The notes under the pieces are model-generated. The model saw nothing but the letters and a program-made list of their open reading frames with translations. It had not been told where the DNA came from and searched no databases. The position numbers and the translations under genes are program-made. Below are positions 48,429 through 57,847 of a DNA stretch of 64,000 nucleotides, piece after piece. Position 1 is the stretch's first letter. Every line of letters starts with the position of its first letter. Origin of the DNA: Clostridia bacterium. Its GTDB lineage: Bacteria; Bacillota; Clostridia; Oscillospirales; CAG-272. The DNA lies in the NCBI GenBank assembly GCA_017465885.1, contig JAFTVG010000032.1:1-64000 (forward strand), given 5' to 3'.

Positions 48429-50477
48429 CTATTCCGCCTTATACACAAGGCTTCCTTCAATCTTTCCGATCTTTTTCATCACGGCCTTCAAAGAATCATC
48501 GTAAACGAAGAGAGAAAAATGCCACTCCTCGGGGCGGGTGTCCAAATGGTTGAAGATCTTATCGTAGACCCGCTCCATCTTCTCATCCTCCGCCCCCTGC
48601 TTGAAATGCAGGATGAAGAAGCTGCAGAAATACTCGTCGGTGATCTGCTTTCTTACCAGATACACCCGATCGAGCACCTCTTCGTCTGCCTTTTTAATGA
48701 AGGAAAGGATGTCGTCAAGCATTTCCTTCGGCATGGTTTCTGCACTAAGGTGATCCTTCACGGTCAGCTCTCCTGTGTGGCTGACCTCGTCGATCTGCTT
48801 CTGACCGTAGGTCATCGCCCTCCTGCGGTATTCTTCAAGCCCCTCTTCGTTGCCGGTCAGACAGCAATACTCGCCGATTGAAAAGAGGCCCTGCTCCACG
48901 TAGTTGGGGTTTAACTCCATCGCCTGATAGATCTGCTCAATGCCCTCGTCGTCATAGCGCCCAAGAAGGATGCAGCCCTTGGTGTAACGGGCGTGAGCGG
49001 TGGCAAATTTGTTTTCGGTGCTTTCAAGAAGTCGGTCGCACAGCTCCTCCGCCTCCCGGTAATAGCTGAACGCCATCAGGGCGTCAAAGACGGGGCGGGC
49101 TTCCTCGGCGGGCAGGGTCTGTCCCGTTTTTCTGTACTCCTCGATCACGGCAAGGGGCTTTAAGTATTGCTCCTTGCGCACCTCCTCGTAGTTTTCCTTG
49201 ATGGCTTCGGCGATCTCCTTTGAAACAGCCTGTGCCGCCCTCTTACATTCCGCACCGTAAGCATCGGTATGGTCGGGCAGGATCACCGTAAAGTCCTTCA
49301 CCCCCAGCGCCTCCATACGGTAGCGCAGGATGGGGTGGGAAGCCGAGCGGGGCTGAATCTCCTTTAAAAGCAGGCTTTTGTAAAAGTCTCCTCTTTCGAT
49401 CACGGCACGGCGAAACGCCTCGTTTACCACCCCGCAGGTGTTTTCTCTGGGCTGCTCTGAGGAATAATAATGGTCTTCGATAAAGCGCTGAAGCTCCCTT
49501 TCAAAAAGGTGATGGTAGCCAAGCTTTGCCATACCGTTGATGGCGGTCTGCGGGTCGCCCTTTTCAAAAATGGCGCGGTCGGCACATTGCTCGATGACGA
49601 CCGAGGCGGTAAGACGGTAAACGTAGTATTCAAAGGTATAAAAGGCGTCGGGCAGGGCAAACAGAATATTGACCAGCCCGTCAAAGCCGGTGCTTTCTCT
49701 CTCGGCAAGAGCGGAAAAGAGGGCGTATTCCTTGTCGGTGGGGTTGCCGTCCTTGGTCAGGTGGGCAAATTCGTGCAAAAGCACCTCATAAAGCTCTTCC
49801 CTGCTCATCACGTCCAGCAGATTCACGCCCAGCTGCAGAGAATAGGTCTTGCCGATCCTTGCAATGCCGGCGTTGCAGTCGTTTAAGAAGACGATGCGCA
49901 CGGGACCGTCCTCTCCCACCGCCGTTGCCGCCTTGTGGGCAAGGGCGTGCAGCTCGGGATAGTCCTCGGGATTGCAGTAGCCCTCAAAAGTATACTTTTC
50001 TTTGTAGGGAAACAGTCTTGAGAGCGCACCGTAGCAAAGGTACATGGGGAAAACGGCAATTGAGGCGCTCACGTCTCCGCCGCCCCCCAAGCCGAATAAA
50101 AAGGAAATACCCAAGGCAAAGACGAGCAGTGCCCAAGCACTTCCCTTCATCAGATACCGAAAGCGCTTGACTCTTTTTACCACCGCCTGCAGATCCCGCT
50201 CTGCCTCCTCCTTGCGGGAGAGCAGATATTCCTGCTGCTTTTGCAGGCTAACCTGCTTGCTCTTTTTATAAAAGTAGGCACCCGCCCAGCTAAGGGCAAG
50301 AAGCAGGATCAGCGCCGCCGACAAAATCAGAGCGGGAACGCCCAGCGCATCCCTCGTTTTCTGCGGCAGTCCGTCGCCCAAAAGGATGCCTGCCAAGGAA
50401 AAGGCGATGACCGCAAGGCAGGAAAGGATCAGCCGCGCCACGATGACAGCGGCTCTTCTTTTTTTGTTTTGTTGCAT
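48429..50477 (-). CDS. M48-like membrane metallopeptidase with TPR-like C-terminus
   Basis: A 682-residue protein. Two N-terminal helices (about 10-33 and 46-70), a coiled coil (about 75-105), a second helix pair (about 110-155), then the peptidase domain with HEFAH (235-239) and a later ExxAD (IEQCADRA) as the third zinc ligand region. Residues about 400-680 are helical repeats. The catalytic residues appear intact. It opens the run that includes the sugar ABC transporter, so it may process envelope proteins linked to uptake; that is inference. GAAAGGAATGCT precedes the ATG. Confidence 0.82.
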   Translation of the reverse strand: MQQNKKRRAAVIVARLILSCLAVIAFSLAGILLGDGLPQKTRDALGVPALILSAALILLLALSWAGAYFYKKSKQVSLQKQQEYLLSRKEEAERDLQAVVKRVKRFRYLMKGSAWALLVFALGISFLFGLGGGGDVSASIAVFPMYLCYGALSRLFPYKEKYTFEGYCNPEDYPELHALAHKAATAVGEDGPVRIVFLNDCNAGIARIGKTYSLQLGVNLLDVMSREELYEVLLHEFAHLTKDGNPTDKEYALFSALAERESTGFDGLVNILFALPDAFYTFEYYVYRLTASVVIEQCADRAIFEKGDPQTAINGMAKLGYHHLFERELQRFIEDHYYSSEQPRENTCGVVNEAFRRAVIERGDFYKSLLLKEIQPRSASHPILRYRMEALGVKDFTVILPDHTDAYGAECKRAAQAVSKEIAEAIKENYEEVRKEQYLKPLAVIEEYRKTGQTLPAEEARPVFDALMAFSYYREAEELCDRLLESTENKFATAHARYTKGCILLGRYDDEGIEQIYQAMELNPNYVEQGLFSIGEYCCLTGNEEGLEEYRRRAMTYGQKQIDEVSHTGELTVKDHLSAETMPKEMLDDILSFIKKADEEVLDRVYLVRKQITDEYFCSFFILHFKQGAEDEKMERVYDKIFNHLDTRPEEWHFSLFVYDDSLKAVMKKIGKIEGSLVYKAE

Positions 50478-50516
50478 AGCATTCCTTTCTGTAAGTAGAG
50501 TTCACAAAACGTTCAA

Positions 50517-50539
50517 GGAGGCGCCCTACGGGCACCTCC
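50517..50539 (-). terminator. hairpin between argS and the M48 gene
   Basis: GGAGGTGCCC, loop GTA, GGGCGCCTCC on the minus strand, then TTGAACGTTTT. Stable stem, modest T-tract. Confidence 0.6.
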
Positions 50540-50562
50540 GTTGATATGCTTATAGATCGATC

Positions 50563-52332
50563 TTACATCACGTCGACCGTCTCGATGCCCAAAAGGTGGG
50601 TCAGGAACTCCATCTTTTCCTTGGTCATACGGCAAAGGGCAAGACGGTTTGCCCGCTTTGCTTCGTCCTCCTCGGAAAGGATGCGGTCGTCGTGGTAGAA
50701 GACCGAGAAGGCAGAGGCGATGCGGTACGCCGCCTCGGCAATGTAGTTGGGCGCGCGCTCGGTGACTGCCTGCTCAAAATACTCGCCCACGTCGGCAAGG
50801 GTCAAAAGCAGCTCCTTCTCGGCAGGAGAAAGGGCAACGGCGGTGTCAAGGCTCTCGGGAATAACCGCTCCCTCCTTTTGCGCCTTTGCAAGAAGGCTTG
50901 TGATACGGGTCACGGTGTAAAGCAGGTACGCACCCGTCTTTCCTTCGCAGGAAAGGAAGCGGTCAAAGTCGAAGACGTAGTCCTTTGAGCGGTTGTTGAT
51001 CAGATCGCCGAACTTCACCGATGCCACCGAAAGGCGGTCGGCTACCTCTTTTCTATGCTCTTCGTCTCTGAATTTTGCGGGATCAAGGCTGGCAAGTGCC
51101 TTTTCATAGGCGGTATCCAGCAAAGCGTTTAACTGCATTACCCCGCCGTCTCTGGTCTTGAAGGGCTTTCCGTCTGCACCGTTCATGGTACCGAAGCCCA
51201 GATGCTCGCAGGCGCACTCCTCCTTTAAGATCCCCGCCAGCTTCTCGGCGCGGAAGATCTGGGTGAAGTGAAGGCCCTGGCGCTTATCCACCACGTACCA
51301 CACGTAGTCGGGATCAAAGAGCCTTCTTCTCTGGATCATGGTGGCAAGGTCGGTGGTAGCGTAGATGTTGGAATTGTCCGACTTCTTGATGATGACGGGA
51401 GGCATAGGGGCATTGTCGTCCTCGCGGGAGACTCTTACCACTCTTGCGCCCTCGCTTTCCTCAAGCAGGTTCTTCTCTTCAAGCAGGGCAAGCAGCTCCT
51501 CCACGTAGTCCTCGGCATCCGATTCGCCGTACCAATATTCAAAATCCACGTTCAAACGGTCGTAGATGCCCTTCATATCGGCCTTGGATACCTCCATAAA
51601 GGACTTCCAAAGGGCGTAGTAGCCGGGATGCTTCTTCTGCAGCTCGGCGGTGACCTCGTGGGCAACGCGGGAGTATTCGGGGTCGGTCTTGCTCTTGCCC
51701 GAGGCGCAGGGGTAGACCTCGTTTAATTCCTTCACGTCAATCGGAGGGACGGTGTCCTTTTCGGGATCGAAGTCGGAGGCAAAGCATCGCCAATCGGGGT
51801 GGCGCTCCCGAAGCTCGGTGATGACCAGACCCATCTGCAGACCCCAGTCACCCAGGTGCGTGTCGCCAAAGGCATCGCCGCCTGCGGCAAGGGAAATGCG
51901 CTTGATGGACTCACCGATGATGGCAGAACGTAAATGTCCGATGTGCAGGGGCTTTGCCACGTTTGGTCCGCCGTAGTCCACCAGCACCTTTTTGCCCGCA
52001 AGAAGCTGAGGCATGCCCTTGGCGGGGTCGGCGGCGGTCTTGTTGATATAGTCGGTGAGGTATTCGTTTTTCAAGGTCAGGTTGATGAAGCCGGGCATTG
52101 CCATCTCCACCTTTAAGAAGGCGGGATGATCGGCAAGCTTTTCGGTAACTGCGGCGGCGATCTTGAAGGGCGGGAGCTTATAAAGCTTTGCCCCCTTCAT
52201 GGCACCGTTGCACTGGAACTGGCAGAGCTCGGGGCGGTCGGACTTGGTCACTACGCCAAGGGCGCCGTCGTATCCGCAGGCTTCAAACGCCTCCTTTAAA
52301 AGAAGGCTCAGGGTTGTGGTAATGGTATTCAT
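50563..52332 (-). CDS. argS: arginine-tRNA ligase
   Basis: Charges tRNA-Arg with arginine. In 589 residues: the Arg-N domain, GGPNVAKPLHIGHLRSA with the HIGH signature, the central catalytic fold with DWGLQMG, and the KMSKS-equivalent region FKTRDGGVMQLN (class Ia ArgS often lacks exact KMSKS). The anticodon-binding DALR domain near 475-589 is complete. The ATG at 52332 has GAAAGGACG upstream; longer readings enter the alr gene. It is 31 bp after alr, so both may share a transcript. Confidence 0.96.
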   Translation of the reverse strand: MNTITTTLSLLLKEAFEACGYDGALGVVTKSDRPELCQFQCNGAMKGAKLYKLPPFKIAAAVTEKLADHPAFLKVEMAMPGFINLTLKNEYLTDYINKTAADPAKGMPQLLAGKKVLVDYGGPNVAKPLHIGHLRSAIIGESIKRISLAAGGDAFGDTHLGDWGLQMGLVITELRERHPDWRCFASDFDPEKDTVPPIDVKELNEVYPCASGKSKTDPEYSRVAHEVTAELQKKHPGYYALWKSFMEVSKADMKGIYDRLNVDFEYWYGESDAEDYVEELLALLEEKNLLEESEGARVVRVSREDDNAPMPPVIIKKSDNSNIYATTDLATMIQRRRLFDPDYVWYVVDKRQGLHFTQIFRAEKLAGILKEECACEHLGFGTMNGADGKPFKTRDGGVMQLNALLDTAYEKALASLDPAKFRDEEHRKEVADRLSVASVKFGDLINNRSKDYVFDFDRFLSCEGKTGAYLLYTVTRITSLLAKAQKEGAVIPESLDTAVALSPAEKELLLTLADVGEYFEQAVTERAPNYIAEAAYRIASAFSVFYHDDRILSEEDEAKRANRLALCRMTKEKMEFLTHLLGIETVDVM

Positions 52333-52363
52333 TTCTATATAACGTCCTTTCGTTCTCTCTTGC

Positions 52364-53545
52364 TTAAAGGTCTTCCCCCTCGGGCAGAATGTTGGAGATG
52401 CTCTCCACCTCATCCCCCCGCATATACACTCTGGGCACGCGGCGGTTCACGTTGCATAACAGCTCGTAGGCGATGCCCCCGCAGGATGCCATCACCCTGT
52501 CCGCTCCCAGCCTCAGCGTCCCTTCCTTGCCGAAGAGCACAGCCTCGTCTCCCACCTGCAGACCCTCAACGTGGGTGGCGTCGATCATCAGCTGATCCAT
52601 ACACACCCTGCCGATGATGGGGGCGTACTGCCCCTTCACGATCACGTACCCCTTGTTTGAAAGAAGTCTGGGCACGCCGTCACCGTAGCCTGCGGAAATG
52701 GTGGCAACCACCGTTTTTGTCTTTGTACGGTAGGTGCTTCCGTAGGAAATGACCGTTTGCGGCGGCACGGTCTTCACCTGGATGACCCTGCTTTTCATGG
52801 TCATCACGGGGCGCACTCCGATGGGACAGCCGCTTGTCTCTTCAAGAGGCGAGATGCCGTAAAGAAGGATGCCTTCTCTGACCATATCGTGGGGAGAGCT
52901 CATGGTGCAGGTGGCGGCGGAATTGTATAAATGGAGAAGGGGAACGGTATAGCCCCGCTCCTTCAGCCTGCAAGCGGTGCTGTCAAACAGCGCCTGCTGG
53001 TCTTCGGAAAAGCCGCCGTCGGGTGAATCGGCGCAGGCAAAATGACTGAAGATCCCCTCGATCTCAAGCTCCGTTCTTTCAAAAAGAGCGCAGATCTCCT
53101 CAAAATGCTTTTCGGAGGGTAAAAAGCCGATCCTGCCCATACCGGTATCCAGCGCAATATGCACCCTTGCCCGTCTGCCCGCAGTCCTTGCAGCCTCTGC
53201 AATGGCAACGCCGTCCTCAAAGCTGCCCACGGTCAGCGTCACGTTCCTTTTGATCAGCCCTTCAAGCTGGGCGTGGGGAACAAGCCCCAAGACCAGAATG
53301 GGCGCGTCGATGCCCGCCCGGCGCAGCTCGTACGCCTCCTCCGCCATTGCCACCGCAAAATAGCGGCATCTGCCCGAAAGGGCTTTTGCAACGCGGATGG
53401 CACCGTGTCCGTAGGCGTCTGCCTTCACCACGGCGCAAATGCCCGTATCCTCGGGCAGAGAACGCTTGATGGCTTCAAAATTTTCTTCCAGCGCCCCCAG
53501 GTCGATCTCCACCCAGGTGCGGAATTTGCTTAAATCTCGTTTCAT
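52364..53545 (-). CDS. alr: alanine racemase
   Basis: PLP enzyme making D-alanine for peptidoglycan. In 393 residues: the cofactor lysine lies in AVVKADAYGHG (Lys41), the catalytic tyrosine region is VISYGSTYRT, and the GRVCMDQLMID block is present. Both domains are complete. It lies 33 bp after the D-amino-acid transaminase gene; together they supply D-Ala and D-Glu. Confidence 0.96.
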   Translation of the reverse strand: MKRDLSKFRTWVEIDLGALEENFEAIKRSLPEDTGICAVVKADAYGHGAIRVAKALSGRCRYFAVAMAEEAYELRRAGIDAPILVLGLVPHAQLEGLIKRNVTLTVGSFEDGVAIAEAARTAGRRARVHIALDTGMGRIGFLPSEKHFEEICALFERTELEIEGIFSHFACADSPDGGFSEDQQALFDSTACRLKERGYTVPLLHLYNSAATCTMSSPHDMVREGILLYGISPLEETSGCPIGVRPVMTMKSRVIQVKTVPPQTVISYGSTYRTKTKTVVATISAGYGDGVPRLLSNKGYVIVKGQYAPIIGRVCMDQLMIDATHVEGLQVGDEAVLFGKEGTLRLGADRVMASCGGIAYELLCNVNRRVPRVYMRGDEVESISNILPEGEDL

Positions 53546-53578
53546 GCTTTCTCTTGCTTCTCTCTGCTCTGCCGATGC

Positions 53579-54421
53579 TCAGCCACCGGTCTTTTCTATA
53601 AAATCGGCAGTTACGCCGTCCTGCAATCTCTTCAAAAGTGCCTCGTCTTTGCCGCCGATGCCCTGCCCGTCAAGGAAGAGGGCTCTCTGGGCAAAGGCAC
53701 CGGAGGAAGAAACGATAACCTCGTCGGCGTTTTTCAGCTCCTCCATGGTGAAGGGGCGCTCCTCCACGGTGATCCCCTCTCTTTCACAGCATTCCATCAG
53801 CTTCTTTCTTGCAATGCCCGCAAGAATATAGCGGTCGGCAGGATGGGTGATGAACACGCCGTCCTTCAATATATGAATATTGGAATGAGCGCATTCGGTC
53901 ACCGTTCTTCCTCTGTGGAAGACGCACTCCTGCACCCCTTGCTCCCTTGCCTTTTCCGATGCCATCACCGAGGGGATCAGATTCAAGGTCTTGATATCGC
54001 AATGCAAAAAGCGGGTATCTGCCGTTTCGGTCAGCGAAATGGGCTTAGACAGGTCGGCGGCGTGCATTTCCCAAAGGGCGATCCACAAATTGGAGGAGGA
54101 CTTTTGGGGGAAGGCGTGATTGCGCATGCCCGTGCCTCTGGTCACCTGAAAATAGACGATCAGCTCGCCGCAGTCCATCTTGCGCACCATAGCGTAAAGC
54201 TCCTTTGCCAGCTCGTCCTTGGACATAGGGGGCTCGATCCTCAGCTTTTCCATGCTGGAAAACAGACGGTCGATATGCTCGTCAAGACAATAGATGATAT
54301 AATTCCTTGCCAGCGTGGCATCGTACACCCCGTCGCCAAAGTAGCAGACACGGTCGTTCATAGGGATCGTCATCTCGTCAAGCTCGCCAAATTTTCCGTT
54401 ATAATAGCCAAGAGTCTTCAT
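53579..54421 (-). CDS. dat: class IV aminotransferase, D-amino-acid type
   Basis: A 280-residue fold-type IV PLP enzyme. The Schiff-base lysine is in CDIKTLNLIPSVMA (Lys144), preceded by YFQVTRGTGMRNHAFP, and followed by TECAHSNIHIL and the glutamate E of VTECAHS that contacts the cofactor. The sequence is closer to D-amino-acid aminotransferase than to branched-chain transaminase, and the alr neighbour supports that: D-Ala gives D-Glu for the wall. Branched-chain or aminodeoxychorismate-lyase roles cannot be excluded. Confidence 0.85.
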   Translation of the reverse strand: MKTLGYYNGKFGELDEMTIPMNDRVCYFGDGVYDATLARNYIIYCLDEHIDRLFSSMEKLRIEPPMSKDELAKELYAMVRKMDCGELIVYFQVTRGTGMRNHAFPQKSSSNLWIALWEMHAADLSKPISLTETADTRFLHCDIKTLNLIPSVMASEKAREQGVQECVFHRGRTVTECAHSNIHILKDGVFITHPADRYILAGIARKKLMECCEREGITVEERPFTMEELKNADEVIVSSSGAFAQRALFLDGQGIGGKDEALLKRLQDGVTADFIEKTGG

Positions 54422-54493
54422 CCGCGCTTCCTTTCACCGCCTTTTTCGGCGCTCCCTGCCCCTTTGGGGCAAAGGGTATATTTTTACTTTTAC

Positions 54494-54522
54494 AGTATAG
54501 CACGAAATGAAGCAAATGGCAA
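54494..54522 (-). promoter_or_regulatory. promoter of the dat-alr-argS operon
   Basis: TTGCCA, 17 bp, TATACT on the minus strand. Confidence 0.7.
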
Positions 54523-54625
54523 TAGTTTTTTTAAAAGGAACGGTCAAAGAGGCAAAATGCCTTTTTTCCCATCCCTTCCGCAAAAAAGAAGGAGGGCGGC
54601 GTGAACTCAACTGACAATCAACAAA

Positions 54626-54648
54626 AATTTATCGTTTTTCGATAAATT
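54626..54648. promoter_or_regulatory. inverted repeat between divergent promoters
   Basis: AATTTATCG, TTTTT, CGATAAATT: a perfect 9-bp dyad ending 4 bp before the -35 box of the DUF2975 promoter. It looks like an operator, possibly for the small XRE protein of the operon. Confidence 0.55.
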
Positions 54649-54652
54649 CCTA

Positions 54653-54681
54653 TTGACAAACGGCAAACGCTGTGCTATACT
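54653..54681 (+). promoter_or_regulatory. consensus promoter of the DUF2975 operon
   Basis: TTGACA, 17 bp, TATACT; leader of about 42 nt before the ATG. Confidence 0.8.
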
Positions 54682-54729
54682 GCAACCAACGACGGGGGCG
54701 CGTCGTCAGAGCGCCCGAAAGGAGAAGTC

Positions 54730-55200
54730 ATGAATCAAAAAAACAAGCTTTCACTTTATATCTCACTGGTCCTATCCATCACCGTTTTCGCGGTGATCCT
54801 ATCCCTTTGCTTCTTCCTTCCCCGATATATCGAATGGAAATGCACCAACACCCTTTCGATGTTCACGGGCGACCTGCCCACCCTTAGCGAAAAGATCTTT
54901 ATTTACTGTCTTTCCTATCTGCTCTTAGCCCTTGCGGCACTTGAAGACGGAGCGCTCATCTTCCTGCTCTTGCGCATCAAAGCGGGGCTGACCTTCACCG
55001 ATAAAACGGTGAAGGCTTTGAAGGGTATCTCCCTTTTGATCATGGTGATCGGCGCCCTGTTCATTCTCCTGACACCCTGGTTCAAAATGGCGTGCGCCGT
55101 GGGACTGCTGGTGGTCTTCGTGGGCGTGGTCATCGGCGTGGTCAAAAACGTGCTTGAGGAGGCAACCGCCATCAAGAACGAAAACGACTTCACCATTTAA
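54730..55200 (+). CDS. DUF2975 membrane protein
   Basis: A 156-residue protein with four membrane helices (about 8-30, 55-80, 95-118, 122-145), the layout of DUF2975. Members are nearly always encoded just before a small XRE protein, as here (gap 12 bp). They are thought to control that regulator's activity at the membrane. GAAAGGAG precedes the ATG. Confidence 0.88.
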   Translation: MNQKNKLSLYISLVLSITVFAVILSLCFFLPRYIEWKCTNTLSMFTGDLPTLSEKIFIYCLSYLLLALAALEDGALIFLLLRIKAGLTFTDKTVKALKGISLLIMVIGALFILLTPWFKMACAVGLLVVFVGVVIGVVKNVLEEATAIKNENDFTI

Positions 55201-55212
55201 GGAGGTGCCATC

Positions 55213-55434
55213 ATGATCGTGATCAACTTAGACGTGATGATGGCAAAAAGAAAGATGTCCCTTTCCGATCTTTCGGAAAAGGTGGGCATCACCATTGCCA
55301 ATCTGTCCATTTTAAAAAACAACAAAGCCAAAGCCATCCGCTTCTCCACCCTTGACGCTATCTGCAAAGCCCTTGACTGCAAGGTGGAGGATATTCTTGA
55401 ATTCAGACCCGACGAAAAGGAGGAACAAAAATGA
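55213..55434 (+). CDS. small XRE-family regulator (DUF2975 partner)
   Basis: A 73-residue protein that is only a helix-turn-helix (NLDVMMAKRKMSLSDLSEKV, then IANLSILKNNKAKAIRFSTL), similar to YozG/Cro-type partners of DUF2975. AAGGAGG precedes the ATG by 7 nt. Its end overlaps the next gene by 4 bp. It is the likely DNA-binding controller of the operon through the dyad at 54626-54648. Confidence 0.9.
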   Translation: MIVINLDVMMAKRKMSLSDLSEKVGITIANLSILKNNKAKAIRFSTLDAICKALDCKVEDILEFRPDEKEEQK

Positions 55435-57419
55435 ACGCCAATCCCACCCTTCCCGGCGCCTTTGCAAACGCCATCCACCCTATGGGGCAAGAGGAAAAAC
55501 GCCGCCCCGTCTTTGACAAAAAAACGGTAGCAGGCGCCTGGCTCTCCTTCCTCGTGGGCTATCTTTACTGCCGCGCCTTCTTCATCTGGCAAAAGCCCGT
55601 TTCGGGACTGATCTTCACCGTCCTGCTTTTTGCCTTTGCCCTGGTTTTCGTAGAAAAGGAGCAAATAAAAAGGGCAAAAACCGCACTCTTTTACCCCGTT
55701 TCGGCATTGATCCTCTCCCTTGGCTTCTTCCTTGCCTCCGCCCCCTTTTTAAGACTGCTCATCGTCACCTACGCCCTTTTGGCATTCTTCCTCTTCTGCC
55801 ACAGAGCGGGGGCAAACGCCCTTGAAAAAAGGGCGGGCGGACTCTTCCTCTTTGATGCAATAAAGGCGGCGTGTTCCCCCTTTCTTGCCCTTGGCGACAG
55901 CTTTTTTGCCATCTCCTCGGGCAAAAGAGGAAAAAAGCTGGGTGTATCCATCCTGCTCGTGCTGGCAGGTCTGACGGTCGCCCTCCTCCCTGCGCTGATC
56001 GTCTTTCTTCTGCTGTCCTTTGACGAGAATTTCAACAGCACCCTTGAGAGCATCTTCCGCTTTTTGGGTGAGGAATTCTTTGCCAGACTCACCGCCCTGC
56101 TCTTCGGCATTCCCGCAGGCGCCCTCTTCTTCGGCGCCATCCGCTCGGCAAAGAAGGGCTCTTTTGAAAAAATGATGACGAAGGAGCAATGCGCAGGCGC
56201 GCGAAACGCCATTGCCTTCTGCCCCGCGCTGGTGGGCTTTACCGCCCTTTTGCCCCTGCTCTTCCTTTACGGCGTCTTCATTTTCGCCCAAAAGGACTAC
56301 TACGCCGCCGTTTTTTCGGGAACGCTTCCCGCAAGCCACACCTTCTCCTCCTTTGCCCGTGACGGCTTCTTCCGTCTTTGCGCCGTGGCGGTGATCAACG
56401 CCCTTGCCCTGATGACCCTCAGGCTCTTCACCAAGAAAAACGGCAAGGGGAAGGTCTCTGCCGCCGTAACGGTGGGCACGGTGATCCTCTCGCTGGTCAC
56501 GCTGATCCTTTGCGCTACCGCCCTTTCCCAGATGATCATGTACGTTTCCGCCTACGGACTGACCCGCTTAAGGCTCTATACCCTGTGGTTTATGGGACTG
56601 CTCGCCCTCTTTTTCCTGCTGCTGACCCTCTGCAGACTTATTCCAAAGCTGCCTTTCGCCCCCGTTGCTATCCCCCTCTTCTTCCTCTGCTTTTCGCTGC
56701 TTGCTCTGCCCGACACCGACGCCTTTATCGCAAGACACAACTACGACTGCTACAAAAAAGGCACCGTCGAGCGTCTGGACGTAAACTACCTTGCTTCGCT
56801 TGGCGACTCCGCCATCCCCACCCTTTGCACCTTCCTTGAAGAGTGCGAGGACGACGCTCAAAGGCAGCTCGCCTTTTCCCACCTTTCCGACTATCTGAAG
56901 GAGCGCACCCGCGGGCTTGAAGGACTGACCCTGCCTGCCCTTCTTGCAAACGGGGCGATCGACGATCTGCCGGGCGAGTATCTGCACCGTCTGAAGGTTA
57001 CGGCAATTTTTGACGATGCCCAAAAGACCCCCGAAACGGCAAGCGGCATTCTTGACGTTCACCACTCCGAAAAAAACGATCCCGCAGGGCTTTACGCCTA
57101 CTCTTTAAGCATCTACGGATACCTTGAAAGCACTCCCGAGGAGCTTGTGGAAATGGGCTACGAGATGCTCAAAAAGGAGGATCTTGACCGGATTTCACCC
57201 CTGCTTTCTTCGGCAGACGCCCATCTTCAGGGCACGGACTACGTGAAGGAAAAGCTCCTCTACCCTCTGAAATACCCCCTGACAACAGATCCCGACACCT
57301 GCTTTTACTACCGTCTGACAGCGGTGGAAAACGATCCCGAAAAGGGCTATATGCTTGAGATCTGTGACCGAAGAAACCGCAGCTTCTGCACGATCAGATA
57401 CTTTGGAAAGGAAAACTGA
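55431..57419 (+). CDS. DUF4173 multi-helix membrane protein
   Basis: A 662-residue protein with about 11-12 membrane helices in 1-435, including YVSAYGLTRLRLYTLWFMGL, the DUF4173 signature, then a soluble C-terminal half (about 440-662) with ARHNYDCYKKGTVERLDVNY and helical repeats. Family function unknown. GGAGG in the preceding gene serves it. It is the third gene of the five-gene run and the largest. Confidence 0.85.
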   Translation: MNANPTLPGAFANAIHPMGQEEKRRPVFDKKTVAGAWLSFLVGYLYCRAFFIWQKPVSGLIFTVLLFAFALVFVEKEQIKRAKTALFYPVSALILSLGFFLASAPFLRLLIVTYALLAFFLFCHRAGANALEKRAGGLFLFDAIKAACSPFLALGDSFFAISSGKRGKKLGVSILLVLAGLTVALLPALIVFLLLSFDENFNSTLESIFRFLGEEFFARLTALLFGIPAGALFFGAIRSAKKGSFEKMMTKEQCAGARNAIAFCPALVGFTALLPLLFLYGVFIFAQKDYYAAVFSGTLPASHTFSSFARDGFFRLCAVAVINALALMTLRLFTKKNGKGKVSAAVTVGTVILSLVTLILCATALSQMIMYVSAYGLTRLRLYTLWFMGLLALFFLLLTLCRLIPKLPFAPVAIPLFFLCFSLLALPDTDAFIARHNYDCYKKGTVERLDVNYLASLGDSAIPTLCTFLEECEDDAQRQLAFSHLSDYLKERTRGLEGLTLPALLANGAIDDLPGEYLHRLKVTAIFDDAQKTPETASGILDVHHSEKNDPAGLYAYSLSIYGYLESTPEELVEMGYEMLKKEDLDRISPLLSSADAHLQGTDYVKEKLLYPLKYPLTTDPDTCFYYRLTAVENDPEKGYMLEICDRRNRSFCTIRYFGKEN

Positions 57420-57421
57420 CG

Positions 57422-57847
57422 ATGAAAACGCTTAAATTCAAGTCTTTTTTCGCTTTGATGCTGGCTTTATGCTGTCTTTCCTTCATCGGGTGCGCAAAAA
57501 AGACCTACGAGCTTGCCTGGGACGGCTTTTGCTATTCCCTTTCAGAGGCAGGAGAAGTGCGCATCATATTGGACGGCAAGGATAAAGGATATATTATCGG
57601 TCTTTTAAACGATGGAGCATGGCAGGATGGACTTGCTGCGTCAGAGGAGGACGGCGACTATCTTTTCATCACTCAACGGCAACGCCTTTCCTATTCCACT
57701 CAAAGCGGTACGTTTTTGGATCTGACCGATAACAAGACCTTGATCCTTTCCGAAAAGCAACGAAACACCGTCAACGATCTGTTAAAGAACCACGATCTTG
57801 AAGATCATGAAAAAACCGAGCCTACTTCAAAGGAGACTTTACGATGA
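57422..57847 (+). CDS. small lipoprotein, unknown function
   Basis: A 141-residue protein with signal peptide and lipobox FIGC (Cys24). The exported part shows beta-type repeats (AGEVRIILDGKDKGYIIGLL; EEDGDYLFITQRQRLSYST). No family recognised. It starts 2 bp after DUF4173 and overlaps the last gene by 4 bp, so the operon is tightly coupled. Confidence 0.75.
   Translation: MKTLKFKSFFALMLALCCLSFIGCAKKTYELAWDGFCYSLSEAGEVRIILDGKDKGYIIGLLNDGAWQDGLAASEEDGDYLFITQRQRLSYSTQSGTFLDLTDNKTLILSEKQRNTVNDLLKNHDLEDHEKTEPTSKETLR

Noticed and set aside
54730-55434. DUF2975-XRE as a toxin-antitoxin pair
   Set aside because: Size and gene order fit, but DUF2975-XRE pairs are known as regulator pairs and no toxin feature is visible.
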